Assembly (NCBI GenBank): GCA_002403335.1
Contig: DHHO01000013.1
Location: 226-39,517, forward strand
DNA from: Caldiserica bacterium UBA4770
Lineage (GTDB): Bacteria > Caldisericota > Caldisericia > Caldisericales > Caldisericaceae
Direction of reading: 5' to 3'
DNA length: 39,292 nucleotides
Part shown: one piece after another, positions 1 through 8,408 of the stretch
Layout: each line of letters starts with the position of its first letter
How positions within the stretch are numbered: the first letter of the stretch is position 1
The notes under the pieces: model-generated
Databases searched by the model: none
Seen by the model: the letters and a program-made list of their open reading frames with translations, nothing else
What the model was told of the DNA's origin: nothing
Made by a program: the position numbers and the translations under genes

Positions 1-99
1 AATTGGAAAAGGCGAGACTGCCACGGCTTCTTCGAAGCCTCGCAATGACAGACGATTGGAAAAGGTGAGACTGCTTCGCAAAGTCGGCTCGCAGTGACA
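1..99 (+). repeat. R1 repeat, two right-arm copies
   Basis: Two consecutive right-hand arms of the R1 element that recurs across the window. The first (1-50) carries the hairpin GGCTTC-TTC-GAAGCC and ends in CGCAATGACA. The second (54-99) has a different stem, GACT/AGTC, around a GCTTCGCAA loop and ends in GCAGTGACA. The left part of the element lies outside the window. Positions 100-142 up to the end of moeA hold only an AT-rich tract with no clear terminator. Confidence 0.8.
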
Positions 100-142
100 T
101 ATAAAACTAAAACGATTGTATCATTGTTTTTTTAAACTTTTT

Positions 143-1348
143 TTACCATGAGAAGAGCTCAACATCAACCTCTTCGTCTCTTTCAACGAGGTCTGTGTTC
201 TCATCTATTATTATGAAACCAATAGCCTTTGCAAGGCTTGTTATTGCACTCGATTCTTTATAAACAGAATATGCGTAGCCATTTTCAATCCTCACGGTGA
301 GGAACTCTCTTCTGCCCAGCACAGAATGAACCCTGTGAGCCATTTTGGCCTTTATAATTTGTCGCTCTCTTTTCGGAGCTCCCGCAAGCTTTCTTAGCAT
401 AGGTGCAAGAAATACATATGCATTAGTCAAGCAGCTTGCAGGATAACCCGGGAGGCCTATAATGTTTTTGCCTTGATAGACTGCAAATATCATTGGTTTT
501 CCAGGCCTCACTCTGACACCATGGAAGAGAATACTCTTCCCGAGAATGTCAAGCATCATGTCTCTTTCCCCAACAGAGCTTCCACCAGAAAATACTATGA
601 GATCGTTTTCCATTGCAGTATCAATAATTTTTTTCAGGCTTTCTTTTTCGTCTCTTACAATTCCGTATGTTACTGCATTACAGAAGTTGCTCTCGACAAT
701 GGCTTTCAATGTGTAGGTATTTATATCGTATATCTTTCCCTGTATCAATTCTCCCCCAAGGGGTACAACCTCATTGCCTGTTGATATGATCCCTACAACA
801 GGTTTTCTTATCACTGTAACATCTTTAAACCCCATAGCAGCAAGAGCGCCCAGCTTTGAAGGGTCTATGAGCATTCCTTTCTTAAGTACAATCTCTCCTT
901 TTTTTATATCTTCTCCAATCTTTGAGATGTTTTCCATAGGATAGACAGGCTTGTATATAAGAACCATATCTTCCTTTTCTTCTGTATTCTCAACCATTAC
1001 GACGGCATCACAACTGTCCGGTACCATTGCTCCTGTGGCTATCTTTACGCACTCTCTTTCCTTGACTTTGATGTTTTTGCTATCTCCCGCAAATATTTCT
1101 CCGATAACCTTAAATGTCTTGGGGCTATGTACCCCTGCACCGAATGTGTCCTCTGCTTTCACAGCATAGCCGTCCATTGCACTCCTTCTGAAGCTTGGGA
1201 CATCAAAGGGTGCCTTGATGTTTTTAGCAAGTATCCTTTTGTGAGCTTCTGAGATTCTCACCTTTTCTTTATCTTCAATAACCTTTATGCTATTCATCAT
1301 TAATTCAAAGGCTTCGTCAGCATTTATTAGGCTCTTTATAGGCTTCAT
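143..1348 (-). CDS. moeA: Molybdopterin molybdenumtransferase MoeA
   Basis: MoeA inserts molybdate into adenylylated molybdopterin to make the mature molybdenum cofactor in the cytoplasm. At 401 residues the protein has normal family length. Visible motifs are the substrate-loop region around MPDSCDAVVMVENT, then STGNEV in the MoCF-binding domain, then FSGGSSVGERD (family norm SGGxSVGxxD), and finally PGKPMIFA followed by GLPGYPAS near the C-terminus. The C-terminal tail fits the usual MoeA domain IV. The ATG overlaps the TGA of the upstream mogA-like gene as ATGA, so the two are translationally coupled and act in consecutive steps. Other Moco genes (moaA, moaC, moaE) and a molybdo- or tungsto-enzyme are not in the window. 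In an anaerobic thermophile the metal could equally be tungsten; the sequence does not tell. Confidence 0.95.
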   Translation of the reverse strand: MKPIKSLINADEAFELMMNSIKVIEDKEKVRISEAHKRILAKNIKAPFDVPSFRRSAMDGYAVKAEDTFGAGVHSPKTFKVIGEIFAGDSKNIKVKERECVKIATGAMVPDSCDAVVMVENTEEKEDMVLIYKPVYPMENISKIGEDIKKGEIVLKKGMLIDPSKLGALAAMGFKDVTVIRKPVVGIISTGNEVVPLGGELIQGKIYDINTYTLKAIVESNFCNAVTYGIVRDEKESLKKIIDTAMENDLIVFSGGSSVGERDMMLDILGKSILFHGVRVRPGKPMIFAVYQGKNIIGLPGYPASCLTNAYVFLAPMLRKLAGAPKRERQIIKAKMAHRVHSVLGRREFLTVRIENGYAYSVYKESSAITSLAKAIGFIIIDENTDLVERDEEVDVELFSW

Positions 1349-1800
1349 TTTCTTAACTCCCTCAACATATGTTCACATTCCGTGAGTATTATCTCCCTGG
1401 TAGCGAGGACGCATGCTTTCGTAGAACCTGGAAGGCAGAACAAAGCTTTCCCTTTTAGAGTCCCCGCAAAAGAACGGCTCATTATGGTGCTTGTTCCAAT
1501 ATCTTCGTAACTCAACTTCCTGAAGAGCTCTCCAAAACCAAATAACTCCTTTTCCAGTATTGGCTTCAAGGCCTCGGGTGTTATGTCCCTGGAACTTACG
1601 CCAGTACCACCCATCGTTATTATTATGTCTCCTTTAGACTGCAGAACAGTTTTGCGTATTTGCTCTATGTTATTTTTGACTATGTATCTATCGGATACCT
1701 CATTTCCTGCATTTTTTATCTCCTTCTCTACGGCATTACCTGAAATATCTTCCTTCTCTGTTCTGCTGTCCGTTATTGCTATAAGTGTAAACCTTACCAT
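1345..1800 (-). CDS. mogA: Molybdopterin adenylyltransferase, MogA/MoaB family
   Basis: This enzyme adenylylates molybdopterin, giving the activated intermediate that MoeA uses. It is a single MoCF-binding domain of 151 residues. The diagnostic nucleotide/MPT-binding motif MGGTGVSSRD is followed by ITPEA, and a second conserved piece, SRSFAGTLKGKALFCLPGS, lies near residues 109-127. It starts at an ATG preceded by GGAGG (complement of about 1806-1812) with normal spacing. The gene overlaps moeA by 4 bp and appears to be first in a two-gene operon. MogA and MoaB are hard to separate by sequence alone, so the symbol is a family-level choice. Confidence 0.9.
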   Translation of the reverse strand: MVRFTLIAITDSRTEKEDISGNAVEKEIKNAGNEVSDRYIVKNNIEQIRKTVLQSKGDIIITMGGTGVSSRDITPEALKPILEKELFGFGELFRKLSYEDIGTSTIMSRSFAGTLKGKALFCLPGSTKACVLATREIILTECEHMLRELRK

Positions 1801-2033
1801 GTTACTACCTCCATAGGATAGGCTTTGATGACGGGCTCTTAGACTTAATTTTTATCTTTATCATTTATCAATCCCTTTCACAATGTTTTTTATTCTTGCT
1901 CAAAAGTATTTTAGCATGTTTTCAATAAATAAAAGAATTTTAACTTTAAAATTTTTGTTATCTAGTTGTTCTTTGCAATTAATATCAAACTAGTAAATAA
2001 GTTTCTTTCGAACTTTCCCCGAAATCTTCTATT
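1801..2033. other. AT-rich intergenic region before repeat cluster
   Basis: No coding potential was seen. The region must contain the mogA-moeA promoter on the minus strand, but I cannot single out a convincing -35/-10 pair. It ends in a stretch (about 2002-2033) with the phrase TTTCGAACTTTCCCC, which also precedes other R1 copies and is part of an extended form of that repeat. Confidence 0.5.
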
Positions 2034-2596
2034 TGTCGTTGCGCACTCCTTTCCTTGACGAAGTCAAGCGGGAGCACTTTTTTTGTTTTTTTCTTGTCAT
2101 TGCGCACTCTTTTCCCTGACGAAGTCAGGCGGGAGTGAAACGACCGAAGCAATCTCGTCTTTAAAGTATTTTGGGTGGAGTATTGAGGAGGGTTCTTTTA
2201 CCTCCTCAAATTGGAAAAGGTGAGACTGCTTCGCAAAGTCGGCTCGCAGTGACAGAAGGGGGGTCATTGCGCACTCCTTTCCTTGACGAAGTCAAGCGGG
2301 AGCGCATTGGTTTTTTGCGACCGAAGCAATCTCGTCTTTAATGTCTTTTGGGTGGAGCATTGAGGAGGGTACTCTCACCTCCTCAAATTGAGACGAAGCA
2401 ATCTCGTAGTTAATCTTTTCGGGTGGAGTTTCGAGGAGGGTCTTTTTACCTCCTCGATTGGTAAAGGCGAGATTGCCACGGCTTCTTCGAAGCCTCGCAA
2501 TGACAAAAAAACGAGGCTCAGGATGACAGGGGGAGCAAGGTGGAGTATTGAGGAGGGTCTTTACACCTCCTCGACTAAGAGACGAAGCAACCCCCT
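2034..2596 (+). repeat. R1 repeat cluster (several tandem, nested copies)
   Basis: This is the largest R1 cluster in the window. Left arms start at about 2034, 2086 and 2272 with a TGTCATTGCG-type end. Left-arm hairpins include CTTGAC-GAA-GTCAAG (2054-2068) and the compensated version CCTGAC-GAA-GTCAGG (2115-2129). Four central GAGGAGG...CCTCCTC hairpins follow. Right arms end near 2258 (GCAGTGACA) and near 2504 (CGCAATGACA). A small ORF read through 2388-2654 is only repeat sequence and is not annotated as a gene. Confidence 0.85.
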
Positions 2597-2628
2597 GCCT
2601 TTAATCGAATATAAATTCTTTTCTAAAG

Positions 2629-3837
2629 CTATGTACTGGACGGTTTTTTTATAATCTTTCCTTTATTCAGGACAAAGAGAGGTTCATTATGGTTCCTGAT
2701 TGCTTCAAGGACATTTGGTTCATTGAGGACAACAATGTTTGCACTGTGCCCCTCTTCCATAGTAAAGTCCTTAATTCCGATTGCCCTTGCTCCATTTACG
2801 GTAATCATATCGTAAAGTGTTTCCAGGTCAGAAGATGTCGTCATCCAGAGTAGGTGTGCTGCAAGAAAAGCAACCTCCAGCATATTATTTCTCCCGAAAG
2901 GATAGTATGCATCAGATATATCATCCTGCCCAAGTATAACAACCACACCCTCTGTAAGAAGCTCCCTTATTTTTGCATGTAAAGGGCCAGTGTGAGGGTC
3001 TGTTACGATACCTATCTGTGCTTTCTTTAGAAGTGCGGCAAGTTTCATAAAGTATGGTGTTTGATACATCGACATTGCACGAGCATGGTGCGCAAGCACT
3101 CTTCCTTCATACCCTTCCTCTATTGTTTTTACTGCAAGCATTTCTGTTGTCCTTAGGGTTGAATCCCCTGCATCATCTACAAGCATCGATATATCTTTGT
3201 CAAATTCTTTTGCAACTGCAAACATTTTTTCAATATGTATTTGCTCGTCTTTTTCGGTGAATTCAATCCAGGGAATGCCACCAACAACATCGGCACCCAT
3301 TTTCATAGCTTCCCTTACAAGTTCATACGCAGGTGGATCTTTTACAACACCATCCTGTGGGAATGCAACGACTTGAAGGTCAAGCAAATCTTTAAACTCT
3401 TCCTTTGCTTTTATCAATGCATTTACTCCTTTAAGGCGCGCTTTGCTATCAACATCTGCAAATCCTCTGATGTGTGTCACTCCATATCTCACCGCAAGGT
3501 TTAAAGCCTTCCTTACGTTTTCAAGGATCCATGATTCCTCGTAGTGTTCTTTTACCTTACTTGCAATGTCAATGGCGGTCATTGCCTTCCCCATATCCTT
3601 TCCGTGATAATCCTTGAGTGCTTCCTCTTCCATCATCATAAGCGTATATACCTTGCAGAGGTGTAAATGAGGGTTTACAAAAGATTCCGTGACAAATTTT
3701 TCTCGGGCATCAATCTCAAATCGACCGCTATTAATAATGTGGGGAGAGATTTCCATAATCTTCCCACCATTGATACCAATGTCAACAGGTTCTTTAAATT
3801 TCCTTGTATTTGCTGTTCTTATAATAATATCGTACAT
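2629..3837 (-). CDS. Cytosine-deaminase-like amidohydrolase, altered metal site
   Basis: A 402-residue amidohydrolase-superfamily protein most like bacterial cytosine deaminase (CodA). Deaminases of this type hydrolyse the amino group of a pyrimidine or related ring in the cytosol. Visible landmarks are the N-terminal metal pair HLH (H57, H59), GGIPWIEFTE (about 186-195), HH at 250-251 corresponding to the CodA H246 region, and GQDD (303-306) where CodA has GHDD. Where CodA has the metal ligand H214 and proton-shuttle E217 (HCDE), this protein reads LVDD (219-222), so one ligand is missing and Glu is replaced by Asp. The substrate is therefore uncertain. The gene starts 4 bp after the deoxynucleoside kinase stop and is the last gene of a three-gene operon, which suggests nucleoside or base salvage. 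Confidence 0.75.
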   Translation of the reverse strand: MYDIIIRTANTRKFKEPVDIGINGGKIMEISPHIINSGRFEIDAREKFVTESFVNPHLHLCKVYTLMMMEEEALKDYHGKDMGKAMTAIDIASKVKEHYEESWILENVRKALNLAVRYGVTHIRGFADVDSKARLKGVNALIKAKEEFKDLLDLQVVAFPQDGVVKDPPAYELVREAMKMGADVVGGIPWIEFTEKDEQIHIEKMFAVAKEFDKDISMLVDDAGDSTLRTTEMLAVKTIEEGYEGRVLAHHARAMSMYQTPYFMKLAALLKKAQIGIVTDPHTGPLHAKIRELLTEGVVVILGQDDISDAYYPFGRNNMLEVAFLAAHLLWMTTSSDLETLYDMITVNGARAIGIKDFTMEEGHSANIVVLNEPNVLEAIRNHNEPLFVLNKGKIIKKPSST

Positions 3838-3841
3838 TTTC

Positions 3842-4438
3842 TTAATATTCAGCGTGGTAGAGTGCTTTTTTAATTCTCTTTATAATTTCCTCTTCATTTA
3901 TATATATATCGTCGGTCACTTTTATTTTTGGAAAATGCCAGTTTTCATAGAATACTTTGTACCGTTTATCGAGACTCTCGAGGTATTCCCTGGGAATGTT
4001 CTCAAAATCTCTGCCACGGCTTCCGATGTTTCTCAGCAGTTCATCTACACTTTTTTCAAGATACACAAGCAGGTTCGGGGAGGGAAGGTGTGCAACCATA
4101 AGACTGTAGAGTTTGTCATAAACATTCCATTCATCATCTGTCATCAGTCCGTCCTCATGAAGAGAACATGAAAAAACCTCTCTGTCCTCGTATATTGACC
4201 TGTCCAGAACTGCAGGAATCTCAGAAAGAAGAATATGGTGGACAATCTGTTCGTATCTTAATGCAAGGAAATTTATCTGGGTTGCGAATGCCCAGCGTTT
4301 CATATCCTTGTAATATTCCTTGAGGAAAAGGTTTGCATGAAAGTCCTCAAAGTAAACACTAAATCCCAATCCCTTTGAAATAATCTGGGCAAGAGAAGTT
4401 TTTCCTGCGCCGATGTTTCCTGATACAACAATGTACAT
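3842..4438 (-). CDS. Deoxynucleoside kinase (dCK/dGK/dAK family)
   Basis: This is a cytosolic kinase that phosphorylates deoxynucleosides to their 5'-monophosphates in salvage. It is 198 residues long, typical for bacterial members. The P-loop SGNIGAGKTS lies near residues 6-15, followed by the substrate-site stretch WAFATQINFLALRYEQ (about 49-64). The DRS motif (DRSIYED) supplies the catalytic and specificity residues, and VYLEKSVDELLRNIGSRGR provides the lid arginines. Its ATG overlaps the TAA of the acyl-CoA dehydrogenase by one base (TAATG), so translation is coupled. Base specificity cannot be read from the sequence. The adjacent deaminase-like gene supports a role in deoxynucleoside or base salvage. 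Confidence 0.88.
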   Translation of the reverse strand: MYIVVSGNIGAGKTSLAQIISKGLGFSVYFEDFHANLFLKEYYKDMKRWAFATQINFLALRYEQIVHHILLSEIPAVLDRSIYEDREVFSCSLHEDGLMTDDEWNVYDKLYSLMVAHLPSPNLLVYLEKSVDELLRNIGSRGRDFENIPREYLESLDKRYKVFYENWHFPKIKVTDDIYINEEEIIKRIKKALYHAEY

Positions 4439-5571
4439 TAGTGCACCCCTTTCAAAATATGATTTGAAATGATAAGTTTTTGAATTTCAGATGTACCTTC
4501 AACAATCTCATACATTTTTGCCTCCCTGTAAAGCCTTTCCACTGCATACCCTTTCGTGCACCCATACCCTCCGAATATCTGTACTGCATAGCGTGATACA
4601 TCAACGGCAACCTTTGATGCATAGTACTTTGCCATTGCTGCATAAAGGGGAAGGTCACCTGCTCCTTCATCCCTTTTTTGAGCTGCTTCGAGCACGAGAA
4701 GCTTGGCAGTTTCAATTGAAACTGCCATATCTGCAATATAAGACTGTATTATCTCAAAGGAAGAGATGGGACGTCCTGAAATGTATCTTTCCTGACTGTA
4801 TTTCGCAGCTTCTTCAAGTGCTCTTTGAGAGACCCCCACTGCACTTGCGCCTGTTGCAATCCTTCCAATATCAAGAGTTTTCATTGCTGTTATGAAGCCT
4901 GTCCCTTCACTTCCAAGAAGGCGGAAGAACCGCACTCTTACATTATTGAAGACAAGTGAAGCATTTGGAAAGGCCGGGAGTGCCATAAACTCCTCCCGTT
5001 TTCCCACAGAAATACCTTCGTCTTGTGACTCCACAATAAAAGCGGAGATACCCCGAGCTCCCCTCTCCCTGTCTGTTTTTGCCATTACAATAAAGATATC
5101 TGCAATCCCTGCATTTGTTATGAATGCTTTTGTTCCATTAATAATGTACGAATCCTCATCTTTTACTGCTTCTGTTGTAATTGCGGAAGGATCAGAGCCC
5201 GTAGAAGGTTCCGTAAGTGCAAAAGAGGCGATAAGTTCCCCTCTTGCAAGGCGAGGGATGTATTCCTTCTTCTGTTCCTCATTTCCCCCAATAAGGATTG
5301 CATAAGTTGCAAGTAGATGTGCCCCCAGAACCATAGCCACGGTTCCCGAGTATTTAGAAAGCATCATGGCAACCCTTGTAAATGTTTTATAAGGAAGCCC
5401 CAGCCCTCCGTACTTTTCTGGAAGAGGAATTGCAATGAGCCCATATTCTCCTGCCTTTTTAAATATGTCTATCACGGGGAGTCCCTCTATTTCAATCTTA
5501 CTCTCGTGGGGTTTTATATAATGATTGATAAAGTCTTTACTGCCTTTTATCACTTCATTTTCCAGGTCCAC
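4438..5571 (-). CDS. Acyl-CoA dehydrogenase
   Basis: An FAD-dependent enzyme that introduces a 2,3-double bond into an acyl-CoA thioester and passes electrons to electron-transfer flavoprotein. At 377 residues it is full length. The FAD/substrate motif FALTEPSTGSDPSA is near residues 115-128, and ITNAGIADIFIVMAKT follows in the beta domain. The catalytic glutamate lies in VEGTSEIQ near the C-terminus, matching the short/medium-chain or glutaryl/butyryl class. The GTG start is supported by AGGAGG about six bases upstream (complement of 5577-5583). It is the first gene of the operon with a deoxynucleoside kinase and an amidohydrolase, an unexpected mixture. No ETF genes are in view. Chain-length specificity is unknown. 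Confidence 0.92.
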   Translation of the reverse strand: MDLENEVIKGSKDFINHYIKPHESKIEIEGLPVIDIFKKAGEYGLIAIPLPEKYGGLGLPYKTFTRVAMMLSKYSGTVAMVLGAHLLATYAILIGGNEEQKKEYIPRLARGELIASFALTEPSTGSDPSAITTEAVKDEDSYIINGTKAFITNAGIADIFIVMAKTDRERGARGISAFIVESQDEGISVGKREEFMALPAFPNASLVFNNVRVRFFRLLGSEGTGFITAMKTLDIGRIATGASAVGVSQRALEEAAKYSQERYISGRPISSFEIIQSYIADMAVSIETAKLLVLEAAQKRDEGAGDLPLYAAMAKYYASKVAVDVSRYAVQIFGGYGCTKGYAVERLYREAKMYEIVEGTSEIQKLIISNHILKGVH

Positions 5572-5629
5572 CGCTTCCTCCTTTGGAAAACCATTTTTTT
5601 CATTATATTTAAAAAAAGGAAAAAGGAAA
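5572..5629. promoter_or_regulatory. Divergent promoter region, acyl-CoA dehydrogenase / ABC-F
   Basis: Only 58 bp separate two divergent coding regions, so both promoters must lie here or overlap the coding starts. The strand-specific ribosome sites are clear: AGGAGG for the minus-strand GTG, and AAAAGGAAAA directly before the plus-strand ATG at 5630. The run CATTATATTT (5601-5610) could serve as a -10 on either strand, but I cannot choose between them. Confidence 0.4.
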
Positions 5630-7300
5630 ATGCTTATAGTTTCAGATGTTTCCTATATGAATCAGGGGAAGATGTTGCTTTCGCATGTTTCTTTTACCCT
5701 TGACAGGGAAAGAAAGGTTATCATAGGAGAAAATGGTTGTGGCAAAACTACTCTTCTTGAAATCATTGTTGGGAATCTCTCGCCTTATACAGGGTCGGTT
5801 ACCATAAAGGGAAGCTTTGCGTATCTTCCTCAGGAGGTACAGGCCCTTGAAACTACAGGAATGGAAGAGATTGAAAGGGTCTTCCACAGGATTAAGACTG
5901 TTGAAAGATTAATAGAGGAACTTGAAAGAAGAGGCGATTATGGGAAGGAGTACGGAGAGCTTCTCGAGCATTATGCCGATATTGGTGGGTATTCGTACAG
6001 GCAAAGAATACTTGAGGTAGCTAATTCTTTTGGACTTTGCGAGCAAACACTAAGGCAGAAGCTTAAAGATATAAGTGGAGGAGAAAGAACAAAAGTAGAG
6101 CTTGTGAAAGCGATTCTCTCTGAGGCTGACTTTCTAATTCTTGACGAACCTACCAACCACCTTGATGTGGAGACGATTGAGGCACTTGAAGAGTATTTGC
6201 TTAACTACAGAGGAGGGCTACTCATTGTTTCTCATGATAGGAGTTTTATAAATAATATTGCTACACACATCCTCTACATTGAAAGGGGAATGATGAAGGA
6301 ATACACGGGTAACTATGATAAATTCGAAATGGTGAAATCTAAGGAAGACCAGTTTGCAACAAAGGAAAGAGAAAGATTATTGAAATATGTTGAAGAGCAG
6401 AGAAAGTTTATTGAGAAGTTCAGGTATGGAACGAGAAGTAAGCAGGCATTGAGCCGTGAAAAGGCTATAGAAAAAATAGAGATACCCGACCCTTTAGTGA
6501 ATCGAAAGAGGGAGTTAAAAATTGAACAAGGAAAAAGAGGAGGGGAGATTGTCCTTGATTGTAAAGGTATAAAGAAGTCTTTTGATGGGAATGAAGTGCT
6601 CAAAGGAGTAAATTTGAGTATTAGAAGAGGAGAAAGAATTGGAATCCTTGGGAGAAACGGCTCTGGAAAGACAACGCTTCTTAAGATTATAGCAGGTGTT
6701 GATAAGAATTTTGAAGGAAACGTCAGGGTTGGGGAGAGTATTGAGATTGGTTATTTTCCTCAGGATTCTTTTATGATCGATGATAATGTGACGCCGCTTG
6801 ATGAGATTATTAAGGAGGGACTTACTGTTCAAGAGTCACGGGACTTTCTTTCAATGTTTGATTTGAGGGGTGACGATGTCTTCAAAAAGATTTCTGAGTT
6901 TAGCGGTGGGGAGAAAAGAAAACTTATTCTTGCGAAGATGAGCCTCGTAAAAGGGAATTTCCTTGTAATGGACGAACCTACCAACCACCTCGATATTGAA
7001 ATGAACCAGGTTGTAATGAATGCATTGAAAAATTTTGACGGATCAATCCTTCTTGTGACTCACGATAGGTATTTGTTGAAGGAACTCACAAATAAGGTGT
7101 ACTACCTTGAGGACGGGATTCTCAATGATAGGGAAAAAATTCTTAAAAGAGTCGAGACAAAGAGTAACGAGGAGAAGGAAAAGAATAAAATTAAGGCAAG
7201 GATTGAGTATCTGGAAAGGCTACTATCAAGGGAGGATAACGAGAAAAGGAGTAAAGAGTTAAAAATACTTAAGGCACGCCTTCAGAAAATGAACAGGTAA
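5630..7300 (+). CDS. ABC-F family ATPase (ribosome-associated type)
   Basis: A soluble protein with two ABC ATPase domains and no membrane segments. ABC-F proteins act at the ribosomal E site in translation or antibiotic protection. Domain 1 has Walker A GENGCGKTT (residues 33-41), signature SGGERTKVEL and Walker B FLILDEPTNHLD. Domain 2 has GRNGSGKTT, SGGEKRKL and FLVMDEPTNHLD. Both DEPTNHLD boxes are typical of ABC-F. A charged linker follows the first domain and a short coiled-coil-like C-terminal extension ends the protein. The frame is open further upstream to 5525, but that part overlaps the divergent gene. I chose the ATG at 5630 because a purine-rich ribosome site precedes it and family homology begins there, giving 556 residues. 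Target and substrate are unknown. Confidence 0.92.
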   Translation: MLIVSDVSYMNQGKMLLSHVSFTLDRERKVIIGENGCGKTTLLEIIVGNLSPYTGSVTIKGSFAYLPQEVQALETTGMEEIERVFHRIKTVERLIEELERRGDYGKEYGELLEHYADIGGYSYRQRILEVANSFGLCEQTLRQKLKDISGGERTKVELVKAILSEADFLILDEPTNHLDVETIEALEEYLLNYRGGLLIVSHDRSFINNIATHILYIERGMMKEYTGNYDKFEMVKSKEDQFATKERERLLKYVEEQRKFIEKFRYGTRSKQALSREKAIEKIEIPDPLVNRKRELKIEQGKRGGEIVLDCKGIKKSFDGNEVLKGVNLSIRRGERIGILGRNGSGKTTLLKIIAGVDKNFEGNVRVGESIEIGYFPQDSFMIDDNVTPLDEIIKEGLTVQESRDFLSMFDLRGDDVFKKISEFSGGEKRKLILAKMSLVKGNFLVMDEPTNHLDIEMNQVVMNALKNFDGSILLVTHDRYLLKELTNKVYYLEDGILNDREKILKRVETKSNEEKEKNKIKARIEYLERLLSREDNEKRSKELKILKARLQKMNR

Positions 7301-7357
7301 TTTTGTTAGGGTCTTTTCAGGTCTTATGCATATTTCTGTACTCTGTCTCTCAAGGGC

Positions 7358-7436
7358 TGTCATTGCGCACTCTTTTCCTTTTTTGTGTCATTGCGAGGAG
7401 CCATGTCTTTTGCCGACGAAGCAATCTCGTCTTTAG
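7358..7436 (+). repeat. R1 repeat, left arms only
   Basis: A partial R1 copy with two TGTCATTGCG-type left ends (7358 and about 7386). The second is followed by CATGTCTTTTGCC and CGACGAAGCAATCTCG. It lacks the central GAGGAGG hairpin and the right arm. It sits in the 214-bp gap between the ABC-F gene and the two-gene module. The rest of that gap shows nothing recognisable. Confidence 0.75.
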
Positions 7437-7514
7437 GTTTTTTTATGTAGTGTAAAAGAGAAGACCCCTCGATTTTCTTCTTTGAGGTAACATAAAAGAT
7501 GTTAAAATATAAAT

Positions 7515-7796
7515 ATGGAAATACCCGAATATATTAAAGTGGTTTTGTGGGATGTAGACATAAAAGAACTGGATTTAAAAAAACACTGGTTCTTTATCAT
7601 AGAGCGCATAATGGTTTATGGCAATGAGAATGATGTTCGCTGGATGTTAGCTACATTCAGTAAAGAGCAGTTAATAGAAGTTGTAAAAAAGAGCAGGAAT
7701 CTGGACAGAAAAACAGCAAATTTCTGGGCATTATGGTTTGGAATAGATAAAGAAGAGATACGATGTTTCAAAAATACTTACCAGAAAATAGTATAG
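7515..7796 (+). CDS. Small protein upstream of AbiEii-like toxin (putative antitoxin)
   Basis: A 93-residue soluble protein rich in aromatic and charged residues, with the striking stretch WWxL-like FWALWFGIDKEEIRCF near its C-terminus. It resembles short conserved proteins (DUF6922-like, recalled from memory and not verified) that sit directly in front of AbiEii-type nucleotidyltransferases. Its 3' end overlaps the next gene by 34 bp in another frame, so the pair is co-translated. By position it is the likely antitoxin or partner. It shows no clear helix-turn-helix, unlike AbiEi, so autoregulation of the classical kind is not evident. The start codon is an ATG, and no strong Shine-Dalgarno sequence is visible in the AT-rich leader. 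Confidence 0.6.
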   Translation: MEIPEYIKVVLWDVDIKELDLKKHWFFIIERIMVYGNENDVRWMLATFSKEQLIEVVKKSRNLDRKTANFWALWFGIDKEEIRCFKNTYQKIV

Positions 7797-8395
7797 AAAT
7801 TCTCGACAGGTTAAGAAGTATTTTAAATGATTATGGATTTTATCTTGCAGGAGGAAGTGCTCTTGCGCTCCAGATCGGGCATAGATGCTCAGGTGATTTA
7901 GATTTTTTTACCCAGACAAACTTTAATACAGAGATTTTAGCCAGTAAGTTGATTGAGAAAGGATTGACAATAAGGCTCATAGAGGAAGGCACTGTACTTT
8001 CGGAATTACAGAATACAAGAGTATCTTTCTTTTATTATCCTTATCCTCTCATGCTTAATACCCTTGATTTTAATGGGGTAGAGGTTGCTCAGGTTAAGGA
8101 TATTGCCGCAATGAAACTTATTGCTATTGCTCAGAGGGCAGAAAAGAAAGATTACTTTGATATTGCAGAAGTTTTGAAGAGGATTCCTCTACCAGAACTC
8201 AGAGAAATTACTATTAAAAAGTATGGAAAAAGTAGATTGAATTGGTATCATATAGTTAAATCTTTATTCTTTTTTGATGATGTTGAAGACTCTCCGCAGC
8301 CTCTATATAGTGTAGAATCCTGGGACCAGGTGAAAAAGTTTTTGTTGTCCAGGAAAGACGAAATTGAGACAATATTCTTAAGTGTAGAGGATTGA
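7763..8395 (+). CDS. AbiEii/MNT-type nucleotidyltransferase (putative toxin)
   Basis: A 210-residue nucleotidyltransferase of the AbiEii type, the toxin half of type IV or related toxin-antitoxin and abortive-infection modules. AbiEii-class enzymes transfer nucleotides and in characterised cases modify tRNA. The core motif GGSALALQIGHR (about residues 31-42) is followed by SGDLDFF (44-50), which supplies the metal-binding acidic pair. A third conserved element is VKDIAAMKLIAIAQRAEKKDYFDIAE (about 112-137), with the lysine and the KKDYFDI signature of the family. It overlaps the upstream small gene by 34 bp. R1 repeat material lies on both sides. The activity on the host has not been shown; the function is inferred from family and gene order. 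Confidence 0.85.
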   Translation: MFQKYLPENSIEILDRLRSILNDYGFYLAGGSALALQIGHRCSGDLDFFTQTNFNTEILASKLIEKGLTIRLIEEGTVLSELQNTRVSFFYYPYPLMLNTLDFNGVEVAQVKDIAAMKLIAIAQRAEKKDYFDIAEVLKRIPLPELREITIKKYGKSRLNWYHIVKSLFFFDDVEDSPQPLYSVESWDQVKKFLLSRKDEIETIFLSVED

Positions 8396-8408
8396 AATAA
8401 ATTTAGTG

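Noticed and set aside
2388..2654. 88-residue plus-strand ORF
   Set aside because: It reads through R1 hairpins (WSFEEGLFTSS-like peptides recur wherever R1 occurs) and runs into the 3' end of the amidohydrolase; there is no ribosome site.
3689..4171. 160-residue plus-strand ORF
   Set aside because: It is antisense to the well-supported amidohydrolase and deoxynucleoside kinase genes.
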